Part shown: positions 51,294 through 60,367 of the stretch, one piece after another
How positions within the stretch are numbered: position 1 is the first letter of the stretch
How the letters are laid out: each line of letters begins with the position of its first letter
Assembly: GCF_018860155.1 (NCBI RefSeq)
Contig: NZ_JAHKNI010000017.1
Location: forward strand, 62,001 to 126,000
DNA: 64,000 nucleotides
DNA from: Nocardia albiluteola
GTDB lineage: Bacteria > Actinomycetota > Actinomycetes > Mycobacteriales > Mycobacteriaceae
Direction: 5' to 3'
The notes under the pieces: model-generated
Database searches by the model: none
What the model saw: the letters and a program-made list of their open reading frames with translations, nothing else
What the model was told of the DNA's origin: nothing
Program-made: the position numbers and the translations under genes

Positions 51294-52700
51294 TCAGTCG
51301 CTCTGCCGGGCGACCAGGACGTTGTCCAGGATGCCCAGCGCGTCGGGCACCAGTACCGCCGCGGAGTAGTAGCAGCTGATCAGGTACGAGATGATCGACT
51401 GGTCGTCGATACCCTTGAAGCGGACGTTGAGGCTCGGCTCGAACTCGTCGGGAATTCCGGTCTGGTGCAGGCCGATCACGCCCTGCTCCTTCTCCCCGGT
51501 GCGCATCGCCAGGATCGAGGTGGTCTGCTTGTCGCTGACCGGGATCTTGCCGCACGGGAAGATCGGCACCCCGCGCCAGGCCGGAACCCGGTGCCCGTCG
51601 ATCTCCACCGGATCCGGATACAGCCCGCGCTTGTTGCACTCGCGCCCGAACGCGGCGATCGCCTTCGGATGTGCCAGAAAGAGTTTCGTGCTGCGGCGCA
51701 TGCTCAGCAGCTCGTCCATGTCGTCCGGGGTCGGGGCGCCGGACTCGGTGTAGATGCGCTGCTTGAGGTCGCAGTTGTGCAGCAGCCCGTAGTCGGGATT
51801 GTTGACCAGATCGCTCTCGCGCCGCTCGTAGAGGGCCTCGATGGTCAGGCGCAGCTGCTGCTCGATCTGATTGTGCGGCTCGTTGAACAGGTCCGCGACG
51901 CGGGTGTGCACGCGAAGTACGCTCTGCGCCAAGCTCAATTCGTATTCGCGCGGTGTGGCGTCGTAGTCGACGAAGGTGCCCAGCAGCAGCGGCTCGCCCT
52001 CGTGGCCCGAGTGGATCTCGATCTCGGCCTCGCCGTGTTTGTTCTGCGCCCGTACCGGCGCGGCGGCGTACCGGTCCAGCTGCTCGTGCAGCGCCGGAAT
52101 CTCCTCGGTGATCTGGTCCAGTGCCGTGCGCGGCAGCGCCAGCAGTGTGGTGCGGGTGACGGTCCGGATTGTCACCGGCCAGATGGCATTCGGGTCGACG
52201 AGCATGTCGTCGCCGAAGAAGTCGCCGCCGCCCAGCATGCCGAGTTTGGTGCTCTCGCCGTACTCGCCGGTGCCGATCTTGCTCAGCTTGCCGTGCACGA
52301 TCAGCAGCACGCGGTCCATCGGATTGCCGAATTCGGCTATGGTCGTGCCGGGTTCGAGGTCCTGCTGCTCGAAACGCTGCGCGAGCGCACGCAGGATCTC
52401 CTCGTCCTCGAAGCCGCGCAGTTGCGGTAATTCCTGGAGTTCCAACGGGATTACGCGAGCCTGGCCGCCGTCGATGACGTACTCCACCTCACCGTTGCCG
52501 ATGGTGTGGGTCAGGCGGCGGTTGACACGGTAGATGCCGCCGTGCACATCCACCCACGGCAGCGAGCGGGTCAGCCACCGGGAGCTGATGCCCTGCATCT
52601 GCGGCTCGGATTTGGTGGTGTGCGCGAGTTGATGAGCGGCGGTGGTGGACAGGCTTTTCCGGACATGGTTGTCGGTCTGTACCGGCACATCGATAGTCAT
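51294..52700 (-). CDS. Family 2B encapsulin-type shell protein with cyclic-nucleotide-binding domain
   Basis: 468 aa. The N-terminal arm and HK97-like elements (VHGGIYRVNRRLTH near 54-67; late GVIGLHQTGIPDEFEPSLNVRF near 413-434) enclose a Crp-type nucleotide-binding domain (about 85-205, with GTTIAEFGNPMDRVLLIVHGKLSKIG). AHPKAIAAFGRECNKRGLYP is the E-loop region. Usually annotated as a Crp/Fnr regulator, but it has no DNA-binding helix; by published work on the Streptomyces 2-MIB locus such proteins form a capsid around the cyclase. It is the first gene of the operon, 15 nt before the cyclase. Confidence 0.88.
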   Translation of the reverse strand: MTIDVPVQTDNHVRKSLSTTAAHQLAHTTKSEPQMQGISSRWLTRSLPWVDVHGGIYRVNRRLTHTIGNGEVEYVIDGGQARVIPLELQELPQLRGFEDEEILRALAQRFEQQDLEPGTTIAEFGNPMDRVLLIVHGKLSKIGTGEYGESTKLGMLGGGDFFGDDMLVDPNAIWPVTIRTVTRTTLLALPRTALDQITEEIPALHEQLDRYAAAPVRAQNKHGEAEIEIHSGHEGEPLLLGTFVDYDATPREYELSLAQSVLRVHTRVADLFNEPHNQIEQQLRLTIEALYERRESDLVNNPDYGLLHNCDLKQRIYTESGAPTPDDMDELLSMRRSTKLFLAHPKAIAAFGRECNKRGLYPDPVEIDGHRVPAWRGVPIFPCGKIPVSDKQTTSILAMRTGEKEQGVIGLHQTGIPDEFEPSLNVRFKGIDDQSIISYLISCYYSAAVLVPDALGILDNVLVARQSD

Positions 52701-53060
52701 GCTGCAGTCCTCACCTCAGAGTTGCCACGCGACGACAGGGCGGTTGAGTACAGAGATATGCGACAGGCGGCAGATGCCTGAAAAATCGAGACGTTTGTGC
52801 GAATTTGGTAGCGCAACAGTGCGTTCCAGCGCTTCCGATGATAGGCACTCGCGGGTACGAGGGGAAGCGGATTCGCCGAATGCGCATCGGTAGCCAGCCC
52901 CTGTAACGATGTCGCATCGAAGCCGGGCCCGGACCCATCCGAATCGGTTTTCCCCGAACTGTTCTCGGCGCGCCCGGCACCCTCGCTAAGGTGGATTCCG
53001 GCACTCGCCGTTCGTTCTCCCCACCGGTCTGTCCCCTCCGTGTCGCCCCTGGGAGTTCCC
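52701..53060. other. Promoter region between the 2-MIB operon and the DUF4239 gene
   Basis: 360 bp of divergent intergenic DNA that must hold the promoter of the 2-MIB operon on the minus strand and that of the DUF4239 gene on the plus strand. It is less GC-rich near 52780-52830. I see no convincing operator, repeat or hairpin. Confidence 0.4.
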
Positions 53061-53849
53061 ATGTTCACCTGGCTCTACGAATTACGCGATTGGCTGGGTT
53101 TCCTGATCATCACCGGAACCCTGGTCGTCATCACCTGCGCCGGCATCGCGCTGCTGAGACCCTTCGTGCAGAAGGTGTTCGGGCCCGAACCCGGCCGCAA
53201 CGAACAGGTCACCATGGTGCTCACCGTCGGCGGCGTCTTCTACGGCCTGCTGCTCGGCCTGGTCGCCGCCGCCACCTATCAAGCCTTCGACGCAGCACAG
53301 GATCTGGTGTCGAACGAGGCCGCCGCCGTCGGCACCCTCTACCGCGAGGTGTCGGCCTACCCGGACCCCGAACGGGGCGTGTTGCAGAAGGATCTGGTCG
53401 ACTACACCGATAATCTGCTGAACGTCGCCTTCCCCGGGCTGCAGAACGGGGAGGATCCGCCCGGCGGCACCGCCGTCGTCACCCGCTTCCAGGACCACCT
53501 GCTGGCCTTCCAGCCCCAGACCAAGGCCCAGGAGATCGTGCACGCCGCGGCCATCGAGCAGTTCGCCAAGTTCGACGACGAGCGCCGCCGGCGCATCAAC
53601 GCCTCCTCCGGCGGCCTGCCGAACGTGCTGTGGGGAGTGATCGTGCTCGGCGCCGCGGTGAACCTGGTGCTGCTGTGCCTGTTCAGCCTGTCCACCCGCG
53701 GGGCGCATCTGCTGCTGGGCGGGCTGTTCGCCTTCTTCCTCGGCACGATGATCTTCCTGATAGCGGCCCTGGACTATCCCTTCCGGGGCGATCTCAGCGT
53801 CAGTCCGGAACCGGTCGAGACGATGTATCACAACGTCATGGGCCACTGA
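53061..53849 (+). CDS. DUF4239 (bestrophin-like) membrane protein
   Basis: 262 aa. Helices at about 13-33 and 59-81, a soluble middle domain (about 85-185) and a helix pair near 190-240. The FYGLLLGLVAAATYQAFDAAQDLVSNEAAAVGTLYREV segment is the DUF4239 signature. Proposed to be bestrophin-like channels. ATG 53061 is preferred to GTG 53040 for its membrane topology. Confidence 0.82.
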   Translation: MFTWLYELRDWLGFLIITGTLVVITCAGIALLRPFVQKVFGPEPGRNEQVTMVLTVGGVFYGLLLGLVAAATYQAFDAAQDLVSNEAAAVGTLYREVSAYPDPERGVLQKDLVDYTDNLLNVAFPGLQNGEDPPGGTAVVTRFQDHLLAFQPQTKAQEIVHAAAIEQFAKFDDERRRRINASSGGLPNVLWGVIVLGAAVNLVLLCLFSLSTRGAHLLLGGLFAFFLGTMIFLIAALDYPFRGDLSVSPEPVETMYHNVMGH

Positions 53850-54038
53850 GCGAGGTCACGGGCACCGAGCGGCCGCCGGCCCGCCATCCCCGACGCCATC
53901 CCCGACCCCGCGGTCGGTTTATCCCCCTGACTTCCCGGACGCTGCCGCGCGTACCCCGGTTGATATGGCAAGCTCGACGGCATAGATGCAGGGGTCCGCG
54001 TGGGCGCGCCACGCGGAGGGTCAAGGCTGGGAGCTGCC

Positions 54039-56996
54039 GTGAATTTGTCGACGAAGTCGATCGTGGGGTCGGTGCAGCGGCTGGTGGCCACCGCGCAGAA
54101 CGGGCTCGAGGTGATCCGGTTCGGCGGGCTGTCCCATCAGGTGGAGTCCTCGCCCTACGAGGTCACCGAGCGCAAGCGGATGTACCGGCTGCGCCACTAC
54201 TTCCCGGACGCGACCGGCTCGGACCGCCCGGTCGCCCTGCTGGTGCCCCCGCTGATGGTGAGCGCCGACATCTACGACGTGAACGCCGAGGGCGGCGCCG
54301 TGGGCATCCTCAATCGCGCCGGAATCGATTGCTGGGTACTGGATTTCGGTTCACCGGCGACCGAGGAGGGCGGCTGGAAGCGCGACCTGGCCGACCACGT
54401 GCTGGCCCTGGACAGCGCCATCGATACGGTCACGGAGCTGACCGGTCGCGGTGTGCACCTGATGGGCTATTCGCAGGGCGGCATGTTCGCCTATCAGGCC
54501 GCCGCCTATCGCTACGGCAAGGGCGTGGAAAGCATCGTGACCTTCGGCAGCCCGGTGGACATCGTGGCCGGGCTGCCCTTCGGGCTGCCGCACGGGCTGG
54601 TGTCCGACGTCGCCGACTTCCTGGCCGACCACGTGCTGAACCGGCTGCCGATTACCGATTCCATGGTGCGCGTGGGCTTCCAGATGCTCGATCCGGTCAA
54701 GACCGCCAAGGCCCGGATCGATTTCCTGCGCCAGCTACACGACCGGGAAGCGTTGCTGCCCAAGGAACGTCAGCGCCGGTTCCTCGAACACGACGGCTGG
54801 GTGGGGTATTCCGGCCCGGCCGCGGCGGATCTGCTCAAGCAGTTCGTCGCACATAACCGCTTGATGCTGGGCGGGTTCGTGATTCGCGATCGTCCCGTCT
54901 CGCTGGCCGAGCTGGAATGCCCGATCCTGGCCTTCGTCGGCGAGGTCGACGACATCGGGCAGCCCGCGGCCGTCCGCGGCGTCCTGCGGGCCGCGACGAA
55001 CGCGCAGGTGTACGAGGCGACGCTGATGGCGGGTCATTTCGGGCTCGTTGCCGGCAGCACGGCCACGAATCGGACGTGGCCGCTGGTGCGCGAGTGGGTG
55101 CGCTGGCTCGGCGGGCAGGCGCCGCTGCCGGAGGAGATCGCGCCGATGACCGAGCACGTCCCGGCCAACCGGCAGCGCTCGATCGCGAACCGCGTCGTGC
55201 ACGCCGCGGGCACGCTCGCCGAGGCCGGCACGGATCTGGGCAGTGCGCTGGGCAGCATGGCGAGCAGCACGCTGCGCGGTTCGGTGGAGCTGACCGGCGA
55301 GGCCGCACGCGCGCTGCCGCGGCTGACCCGCCTGGGCACGATTCAGCCGCACACCCGGATCTCGTTGGGGCGCTTGCTATCCGAACAGGTGCGTGAGGCG
55401 CCGCTGCGGGAATTGTTCCTGTTCGACGACCGGGTGCACACCAATGCCGCGGTGGACACCCGCATCAACAACGTGGTACGCGGCCTGATCGCCGCCGGGG
55501 TGCGCCCGGCGAGCCGGGTGGGCGTGCTGATGGAGACCCGTCCGAGCGCGCTGGCCGCGGTGGCGGCGCTCTCGCGCCTCGGCGCGGTGGCGGTGCTGCT
55601 GGCGCCCGGTAGCGAGCTGGCGCGCGCGGTGGAGCTCACGGGCGCGAGCACAATCCTCGCCGATCCGGAGAACCTGCGCGATGCCGCGGCCGTCGGCGGC
55701 CGGGTGCTGGTGCTGGGCGGCGGCGACGCGCGCGGGCTGTCCGTGCCGCCGGGCGCGGACGTCACCGACCTCGAGCAGATCGATCCGGCCGCGGTGCCCC
55801 TGCCCGGCTGGTACCGGCCGGATCCGGGGCTGGCGCGTGAGCTGGCGTTCGTGCTGGTGACCGGCACCGGACCCCGTCTGGATCTGAAGTACATCACCAA
55901 CCACCGCTGGGCGCTGTCCGCGTTCGGCACCGCCACCGCCGCCGATCTGGACCGCCGCGATACCGTGTACTGCCTTGCGCCGCTGCATCATTCGTCCGGG
56001 CTGCTGGTGAGCCTGGGCGGCGCGGTCGCGGGCGGCAGCCGGATCGCGCTGGCCCGTTCGCTGGATCCGCCCCGATTCGCCGAGGAGGTGCACCGCTACG
56101 GCGTCACCGTGGTCACCTACACCTGGACGATGCTGCGCGACATCCTCGACGCCGACACCTTCCCCAACGGGCATCCGCATCCGATCCGGCTGTTCATCGG
56201 GTCGGGCATGCCCGCCGGGCTGTGGCGGCGCACGGTCGAACGATTCGCGCCCGCAGGGGTGCTGGAGTTCTACGCCTCCATCGAGGGCGATGTGGTGCTG
56301 GCCAACGTGGCCGGAACCAAACTCGGCTGCAAGGGCCGGCCGGTGCCGGGCACGGCACGGGTCGAGCTGATCGGCTACGACTCCGCGACCGGTGAAATCC
56401 TCACCGACGCACAGGGTTACGCGCGCCGCACCGCGGACAACGAGGTGGGCCTGCTGATCGGCAAGGCGTCGGAGGCAGTGGACATCTCCTCGGGCGGCCT
56501 GCGCGGGGTGTTCGCGCCGGGGGATGCGTGGATGCCGACGGAGAACCTCTTCCGCCGCGACAGCGACGGCGACTACTGGCTGATGGACCGCCGCGACACC
56601 GTCATCCGGACCGCGCGCGGCCCGGTGTACAGCCAGCCGATCGTGGATGCGCTCAACGACATCACCGCGGTCGACATGGAGGTGGCGTTCGGGCACACCG
56701 TCGGTGCGGCGGGCGCCCGCCGCACCCTCGCGGTGGCCGGGGTGAGCGTGCGGGAGGGGTGCCGGCTGGAGCCGAAAGATGTCACCGAGGGGCTGCGCCT
56801 GCTGGATCCGGCGCTTCGCCCCGACGTGGTTTACGTCGTCGGAGATATTCCCCGCAGCTCCACCTACCGCCCCTCGACCCGCGCGGTGCAGGCCGGATTC
56901 CGCCTCGAGCCGGGCGAGAACACCTGGTACTACAACGGGAAAACGGAAGCCTACGAACCGTTGACCCCCGCCGCATTGGAGGCGCTCCTCGCCTGA
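54039..56996 (+). CDS. Bifunctional alpha/beta-hydrolase and acyl-CoA synthetase-like protein (Rv1683 type)
   Basis: 985 aa. Residues 1-375 are a PhaC/lipase-like hydrolase with nucleophile GYSQGG (S145), an aspartate in FVGEVDD (about 300) and histidine in MAGHFGLV (about 332). Residues about 440-985 are an AMP-binding enzyme that keeps the fold (FYASIEGDVV near 744; late RRDSDGDYWLMDRRDTVI) but whose ATP phosphate loop near 606 (LVTGTGPRLD) has lost the usual Ser/Thr/Gly pattern. M. tuberculosis Rv1683 has the same fusion and is linked to triacylglycerol turnover. GTG 54039 has GGGAG before it. Confidence 0.87.
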   Translation: MNLSTKSIVGSVQRLVATAQNGLEVIRFGGLSHQVESSPYEVTERKRMYRLRHYFPDATGSDRPVALLVPPLMVSADIYDVNAEGGAVGILNRAGIDCWVLDFGSPATEEGGWKRDLADHVLALDSAIDTVTELTGRGVHLMGYSQGGMFAYQAAAYRYGKGVESIVTFGSPVDIVAGLPFGLPHGLVSDVADFLADHVLNRLPITDSMVRVGFQMLDPVKTAKARIDFLRQLHDREALLPKERQRRFLEHDGWVGYSGPAAADLLKQFVAHNRLMLGGFVIRDRPVSLAELECPILAFVGEVDDIGQPAAVRGVLRAATNAQVYEATLMAGHFGLVAGSTATNRTWPLVREWVRWLGGQAPLPEEIAPMTEHVPANRQRSIANRVVHAAGTLAEAGTDLGSALGSMASSTLRGSVELTGEAARALPRLTRLGTIQPHTRISLGRLLSEQVREAPLRELFLFDDRVHTNAAVDTRINNVVRGLIAAGVRPASRVGVLMETRPSALAAVAALSRLGAVAVLLAPGSELARAVELTGASTILADPENLRDAAAVGGRVLVLGGGDARGLSVPPGADVTDLEQIDPAAVPLPGWYRPDPGLARELAFVLVTGTGPRLDLKYITNHRWALSAFGTATAADLDRRDTVYCLAPLHHSSGLLVSLGGAVAGGSRIALARSLDPPRFAEEVHRYGVTVVTYTWTMLRDILDADTFPNGHPHPIRLFIGSGMPAGLWRRTVERFAPAGVLEFYASIEGDVVLANVAGTKLGCKGRPVPGTARVELIGYDSATGEILTDAQGYARRTADNEVGLLIGKASEAVDISSGGLRGVFAPGDAWMPTENLFRRDSDGDYWLMDRRDTVIRTARGPVYSQPIVDALNDITAVDMEVAFGHTVGAAGARRTLAVAGVSVREGCRLEPKDVTEGLRLLDPALRPDVVYVVGDIPRSSTYRPSTRAVQAGFRLEPGENTWYYNGKTEAYEPLTPAALEALLA

Positions 56997-57212
56997 TCCG
57001 GGTGCGCCTTGCGTGTCGGGCGGGCGACTTTCCGTCACCCGGCGTACACGGAGCGGTCCCGGGCGGTGTTCACCGCGCCATTCGAGGGTCATGCTGCGGT
57101 CTCGGCGTGCGCGGCCGACGGCGTACCCGGGATGTGTAGTGTAACGGCCGACGCCGGGCCGAGCGATTCCCACGATGCGACTTGTCGTCGCGGGATCGGG
57201 AGGAATCCTTCA

Positions 57213-57734
57213 GTGAGAGTACTTGTTTCGGCGGTCGCGGTGATCGGGGCCGTCATGTGCCTCAGTGCCTGCGAGAGCGGTCCCACCGGGTCCGCCGCAC
57301 CGAGCGCCTCGCCCTCCACGTCGTCCACATCGACGGTGGCGACGACTGCCAGTGCATCCGGCACGCCCGAGTCGACGTCCAGCGCGCCGATCTCGACGCA
57401 GGCCACGACCACGCACACTGCGCCGCCACCCAGCCCGGCACCGGTCCCGGCCGCCACGCCCTGCACGCGGGTGACCGGCCAGGAGCTGCAGCAGGTCGCG
57501 AATGCCAGCCATGCCTCGTCCGCGCCGATCGTGCTCGGAGAACCGCAGTGCAAGCAGTTCTGGGCAATGGCGTGGTCCGTGCGTACCGCTGCTGCGCCGC
57601 AGCCGGCCGGGTACCTGTTCCAGGCGACGGCGGAGGGCTACTGGCGCTATCTGGCTGTCGGCACCGCGATCGATTGCACCTCGAGGTACGGCGTTCCGGC
57701 CGACGTCGCCTCGGCACTGCGCGGGTGCCGGTAG
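57213..57734 (+). CDS. Secreted lipoprotein, Ser/Thr/Pro-rich, unknown function
   Basis: 173 aa. GTG 57213 after a GGGAGGAA site. Signal peptide with lipobox CLSAC; the cysteine is about residue 24. A Ser/Thr/Ala/Pro linker (about 28-85) is followed by a small domain with four cysteines (CTRVTGQELQQV, PQCKQFW, IDCTSRYG, LRGC) that probably form two disulfides. No family recognised; typical of nocardial cell-surface lipoproteins. Confidence 0.82.
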   Translation: MRVLVSAVAVIGAVMCLSACESGPTGSAAPSASPSTSSTSTVATTASASGTPESTSSAPISTQATTTHTAPPPSPAPVPAATPCTRVTGQELQQVANASHASSAPIVLGEPQCKQFWAMAWSVRTAAAPQPAGYLFQATAEGYWRYLAVGTAIDCTSRYGVPADVASALRGCR

Positions 57735-57780
57735 CGGCGACGGCGACACGCCGCTACCGTTCCGGCGGCCGGACGAGCGC

Positions 57781-58917
57781 TCAGACGCGAAAGGCCGTGA
57801 CGGCGTCGACAACCCGGGCGACCTGGGTGTCTGTCAGGCCGGGCCACAGGGGCAGTCGCAGCATCGTGCCGGCGAAGTCGGCGCTGCGTGTGCAGGGATG
57901 GGGTGTGCGGCCGAGTTTCAGTCCCGCCGGGCTGGAGTCGAGAGGAACATAGTGAAACGGCGCCGTAATGCCCTGTGCGCGTAGGTGATCGATGAGGCCG
58001 TCGCGACGCTGCTCGGTCGGTAGGCGGAGATAGTAGAGGTGGGCGGTGTGCTCGCGGTCGGCGGGGACCCGCATCGGGCGCACGTCGTTGCGCGCGGCCC
58101 AGCCGGACAGGGCGCTGGCGTAGGCGTTCCACACCCGCAGGCGGCCAGCCTGGATCACGTCGAACTCGGCGAGCTGGGCATCCAGTACCGCGGCGTTGAG
58201 TTCACTGGGTAGATAGCTCGAGCCGATGTCCTGCCAGGAGTACTTGTCGATCGCGCCGCGGAGGAATCGGGCCCGGTCGGTGCCCTTCTCCCGGATGATC
58301 TCCGCGCGCGCGGCCAGGATATCGTCGCGCAGCAGCAGTGCACCGCCCTCGCCGCAGTGCACGTTCTTGGTGTCGTGGAAGCTCAGCGTCCCGAGGGTGC
58401 CGAGGGTACCCAGCGGCCTGCCACGCCAGCGCCCGCCCAGGCCGTGCGCGTTGTCCTCGATGATCGCCAGGCCGTGCGCCTCGGCCAGCGCGAGCAGCCG
58501 ATCCATATCGGCGGCGACTCCGCCGTAGTGGATCACCACCAGCGCCCGGGTCCGGCGGGTGAGGGCCCCCTGCACCGCGTCGGGATCCAGGTTGCCACGC
58601 TCGTCGATATCGGCGAAGACGCAGGTCGCCCCGCGCAACGCCACCGCCGTGGCAGTCGAGGTGAAGGCGAAACTCGGGACGATGACCTCGTCGTCGGGCC
58701 CGAGTTCCAGTAGCAGCCCGGCCATTTCGAGCGCGTGGGTGCACGAGGTGGTCAGCATGGCGTGCGGTGCGCCGGTGAGCTGCCGCAGTTTCGCGGTCGC
58801 CGCCGCGGTGAACGGACCGTCGCCGTGGCTGTGGTCGGAGTTAAGCACTGCCGCGAGGTTGGCCAGTTCCCGCTGGGCGCGATGGGGCTTGCTGAAGATG
58901 ATCCGGTCAGTGGGCAC
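57781..58917 (-). CDS. dTDP-4-amino-4,6-dideoxygalactose transaminase-like (WecE, DegT/DnrJ family)
   Basis: 378 aa, the WecE size. SHGDGPFTAAATAKLRQLTGAPHAMLTTSCTHALEMA at the start, EVIVPSFAFTSTATAVAL, IIEDNAHGLGG (PLP aspartate) and GTLSFHDTKNVHCGEGGAL with the Schiff-base lysine. HYGG and SYLPSELNAAVLDAQL also match. The GTG at 58917 has GGGAGG upstream and overlaps the end of the glycosyltransferase gene by 11 nt. Makes an amino-deoxysugar nucleotide for surface glycans. Confidence 0.88.
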   Translation of the reverse strand: MPTDRIIFSKPHRAQRELANLAAVLNSDHSHGDGPFTAAATAKLRQLTGAPHAMLTTSCTHALEMAGLLLELGPDDEVIVPSFAFTSTATAVALRGATCVFADIDERGNLDPDAVQGALTRRTRALVVIHYGGVAADMDRLLALAEAHGLAIIEDNAHGLGGRWRGRPLGTLGTLGTLSFHDTKNVHCGEGGALLLRDDILAARAEIIREKGTDRARFLRGAIDKYSWQDIGSSYLPSELNAAVLDAQLAEFDVIQAGRLRVWNAYASALSGWAARNDVRPMRVPADREHTAHLYYLRLPTEQRRDGLIDHLRAQGITAPFHYVPLDSSPAGLKLGRTPHPCTRSADFAGTMLRLPLWPGLTDTQVARVVDAVTAFRV

Positions 58918-60184
58918 CCGGGCGCCTCCCGCCGCTCGGCGCGGACCGGAACAGCGCTCGCAGTGCCGGATCGGCATTGGCGGCCGGTGGCTCGGCCGAG
59001 GCGACCGACACGGCACCGACAGGCCCCGCGCCGGTGTTGGGCTCGGATCGAAGGAACGGTGTTGCGGCACAGGCGGACCAGGTGCTCGTCGCATGCGCAA
59101 CGCCGACCGGCCGCGCGAGCTCGGCAGGGCGGAAGGTGCCGGGGAGCCGCGTGGCGTGGGCGTCCGGCCGCGGCGTCGGCGAATCCACGGTCAGATACAG
59201 CGGTTTGCCCACCAGTACATGCAGTGCCACACCGAGGTATTCGGCGATCAGCCCCAGGGACAGCAGCGTCGCGCCCGAAACCAGCAGCAGCACAACGATG
59301 GTGGATGCCCAGCCCGCCGGATTCTCCCCGTGCCCGAACACCGCCTGGCCCACGATGATCCCCGCGTACACCACGCCCGCGCCGGCCAGGCCCGCCCCCA
59401 GCAGGCTCACCAGCCGCAGGCCGCGAGTTCCGCTGCACAGCACCATCTTCCAGAACAGCGAGAACAGCCGGCGATAGTTGTATCCGGATTCCACGCGTCC
59501 CTCCGCGCGCAGTGTCACCGGCGCCTGCGCTACGTTGCCGACCACCCACGTCAGCGCCACGTCCAGGTACACCCCGGCCGACGCGACCCGTGCCAGCTGG
59601 CGGCCGATATCGCCGCGGATCAGCCGGTAGCTTTCGAAACGGGTCGAATCCGGGAACGCGAACACCGTGGCCAGCGCGATCTTCGCCCCCCGTGAGGTGA
59701 GGTTGCGCAGTGGCCCGTGCGGGCGGGTGTTGGTGGGTTTGGAGTACACCAGGTCGGCCCGTTCGGACAGGGCGGTATCGAGGAAGACCCCGATGCAGCC
59801 GGGGTCGTGCTGCCCGTCCTCGTCCATGGTGACGATCCATTCGCCGCCCGCGGCGGCCATTCCGGCGATGGTCGCGGCATCCTGGCCGAAATTGCGGCTC
59901 AGCCACACCGTCCGCACCTGCTCGTAGTCCCGATCGAGTTGCCCGAGCACGACATCGGACCGATCGGGCCCGTTGTCGTGCACCAGCACGATCTCGGTGA
60001 CGGCGAACACCGCCCCGCCGGGTGTGCGGGTGGGCCGGGCCAGCGCGTGTAGCTCGGCGACGAGCCCGGCGATGGTCTGCTCACCCCGGTAGACGGGCAC
60101 GACGACCGACACCGCATGGACCCCGCCGGGGCGTGCGGTGTGCGACGGCACGCGCTGCGGCGCGCGTACTGAAGGAATCGACAT
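58907..60184 (-). CDS. GT2-family glycosyltransferase (polyprenyl-phosphate sugar type)
   Basis: 425 aa. N-terminal catalytic domain with VVVPVYRGEQTIAGLVAEL, LVHDNGPDRSDVVL, and the DEDGQHDPG metal motif (about 117-125). Two membrane helices lie at about 240-262 and 275-300, as in DPM1/ArnC-like enzymes that load a sugar onto a polyprenyl carrier. The tail after residue 330 is disordered and proline-rich. Forms an operon with the WecE-like gene. Confidence 0.88.
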   Translation of the reverse strand: MSIPSVRAPQRVPSHTARPGGVHAVSVVVPVYRGEQTIAGLVAELHALARPTRTPGGAVFAVTEIVLVHDNGPDRSDVVLGQLDRDYEQVRTVWLSRNFGQDAATIAGMAAAGGEWIVTMDEDGQHDPGCIGVFLDTALSERADLVYSKPTNTRPHGPLRNLTSRGAKIALATVFAFPDSTRFESYRLIRGDIGRQLARVASAGVYLDVALTWVVGNVAQAPVTLRAEGRVESGYNYRRLFSLFWKMVLCSGTRGLRLVSLLGAGLAGAGVVYAGIIVGQAVFGHGENPAGWASTIVVLLLVSGATLLSLGLIAEYLGVALHVLVGKPLYLTVDSPTPRPDAHATRLPGTFRPAELARPVGVAHATSTWSACAATPFLRSEPNTGAGPVGAVSVASAEPPAANADPALRALFRSAPSGGRRPGAH

Positions 60185-60252
60185 CGGCAGCTACGACTTT
60201 CGATAACGGAACGCGCCGGAAGATCTCATGTCTGTGCTGAGCCTGAATTGCA

Positions 60253-60273
60253 GTGAACTCTAACAGAGCTCAC
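60253..60273. promoter_or_regulatory. Palindrome between divergent glycan genes
   Basis: GTGAACTCT (60253-60261) and AGAGCTCAC (60265-60273) form a 21-bp palindrome with 8 of 9 paired bases and a 3-bp centre. It lies between the GT2 gene (minus) and the large membrane protein gene (plus), a good site for a shared regulator. Confidence 0.45.
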
Positions 60274-60367
60274 AGCTATTACCGGGCTTCCGTTGAACCC
60301 TCGCAAGTCCGGCATCCACCGACGGTTGGCGGGCGCGCGCGGAACCGGCCTGTAGGGTTTCTCAATC

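Noticed and set aside
51294..52700. Reading the 2-MIB shell gene as a Crp/Fnr transcription regulator
   Set aside because: It has a nucleotide-binding domain but no helix-turn-helix, and its flanks match encapsulin-type shell sequence.
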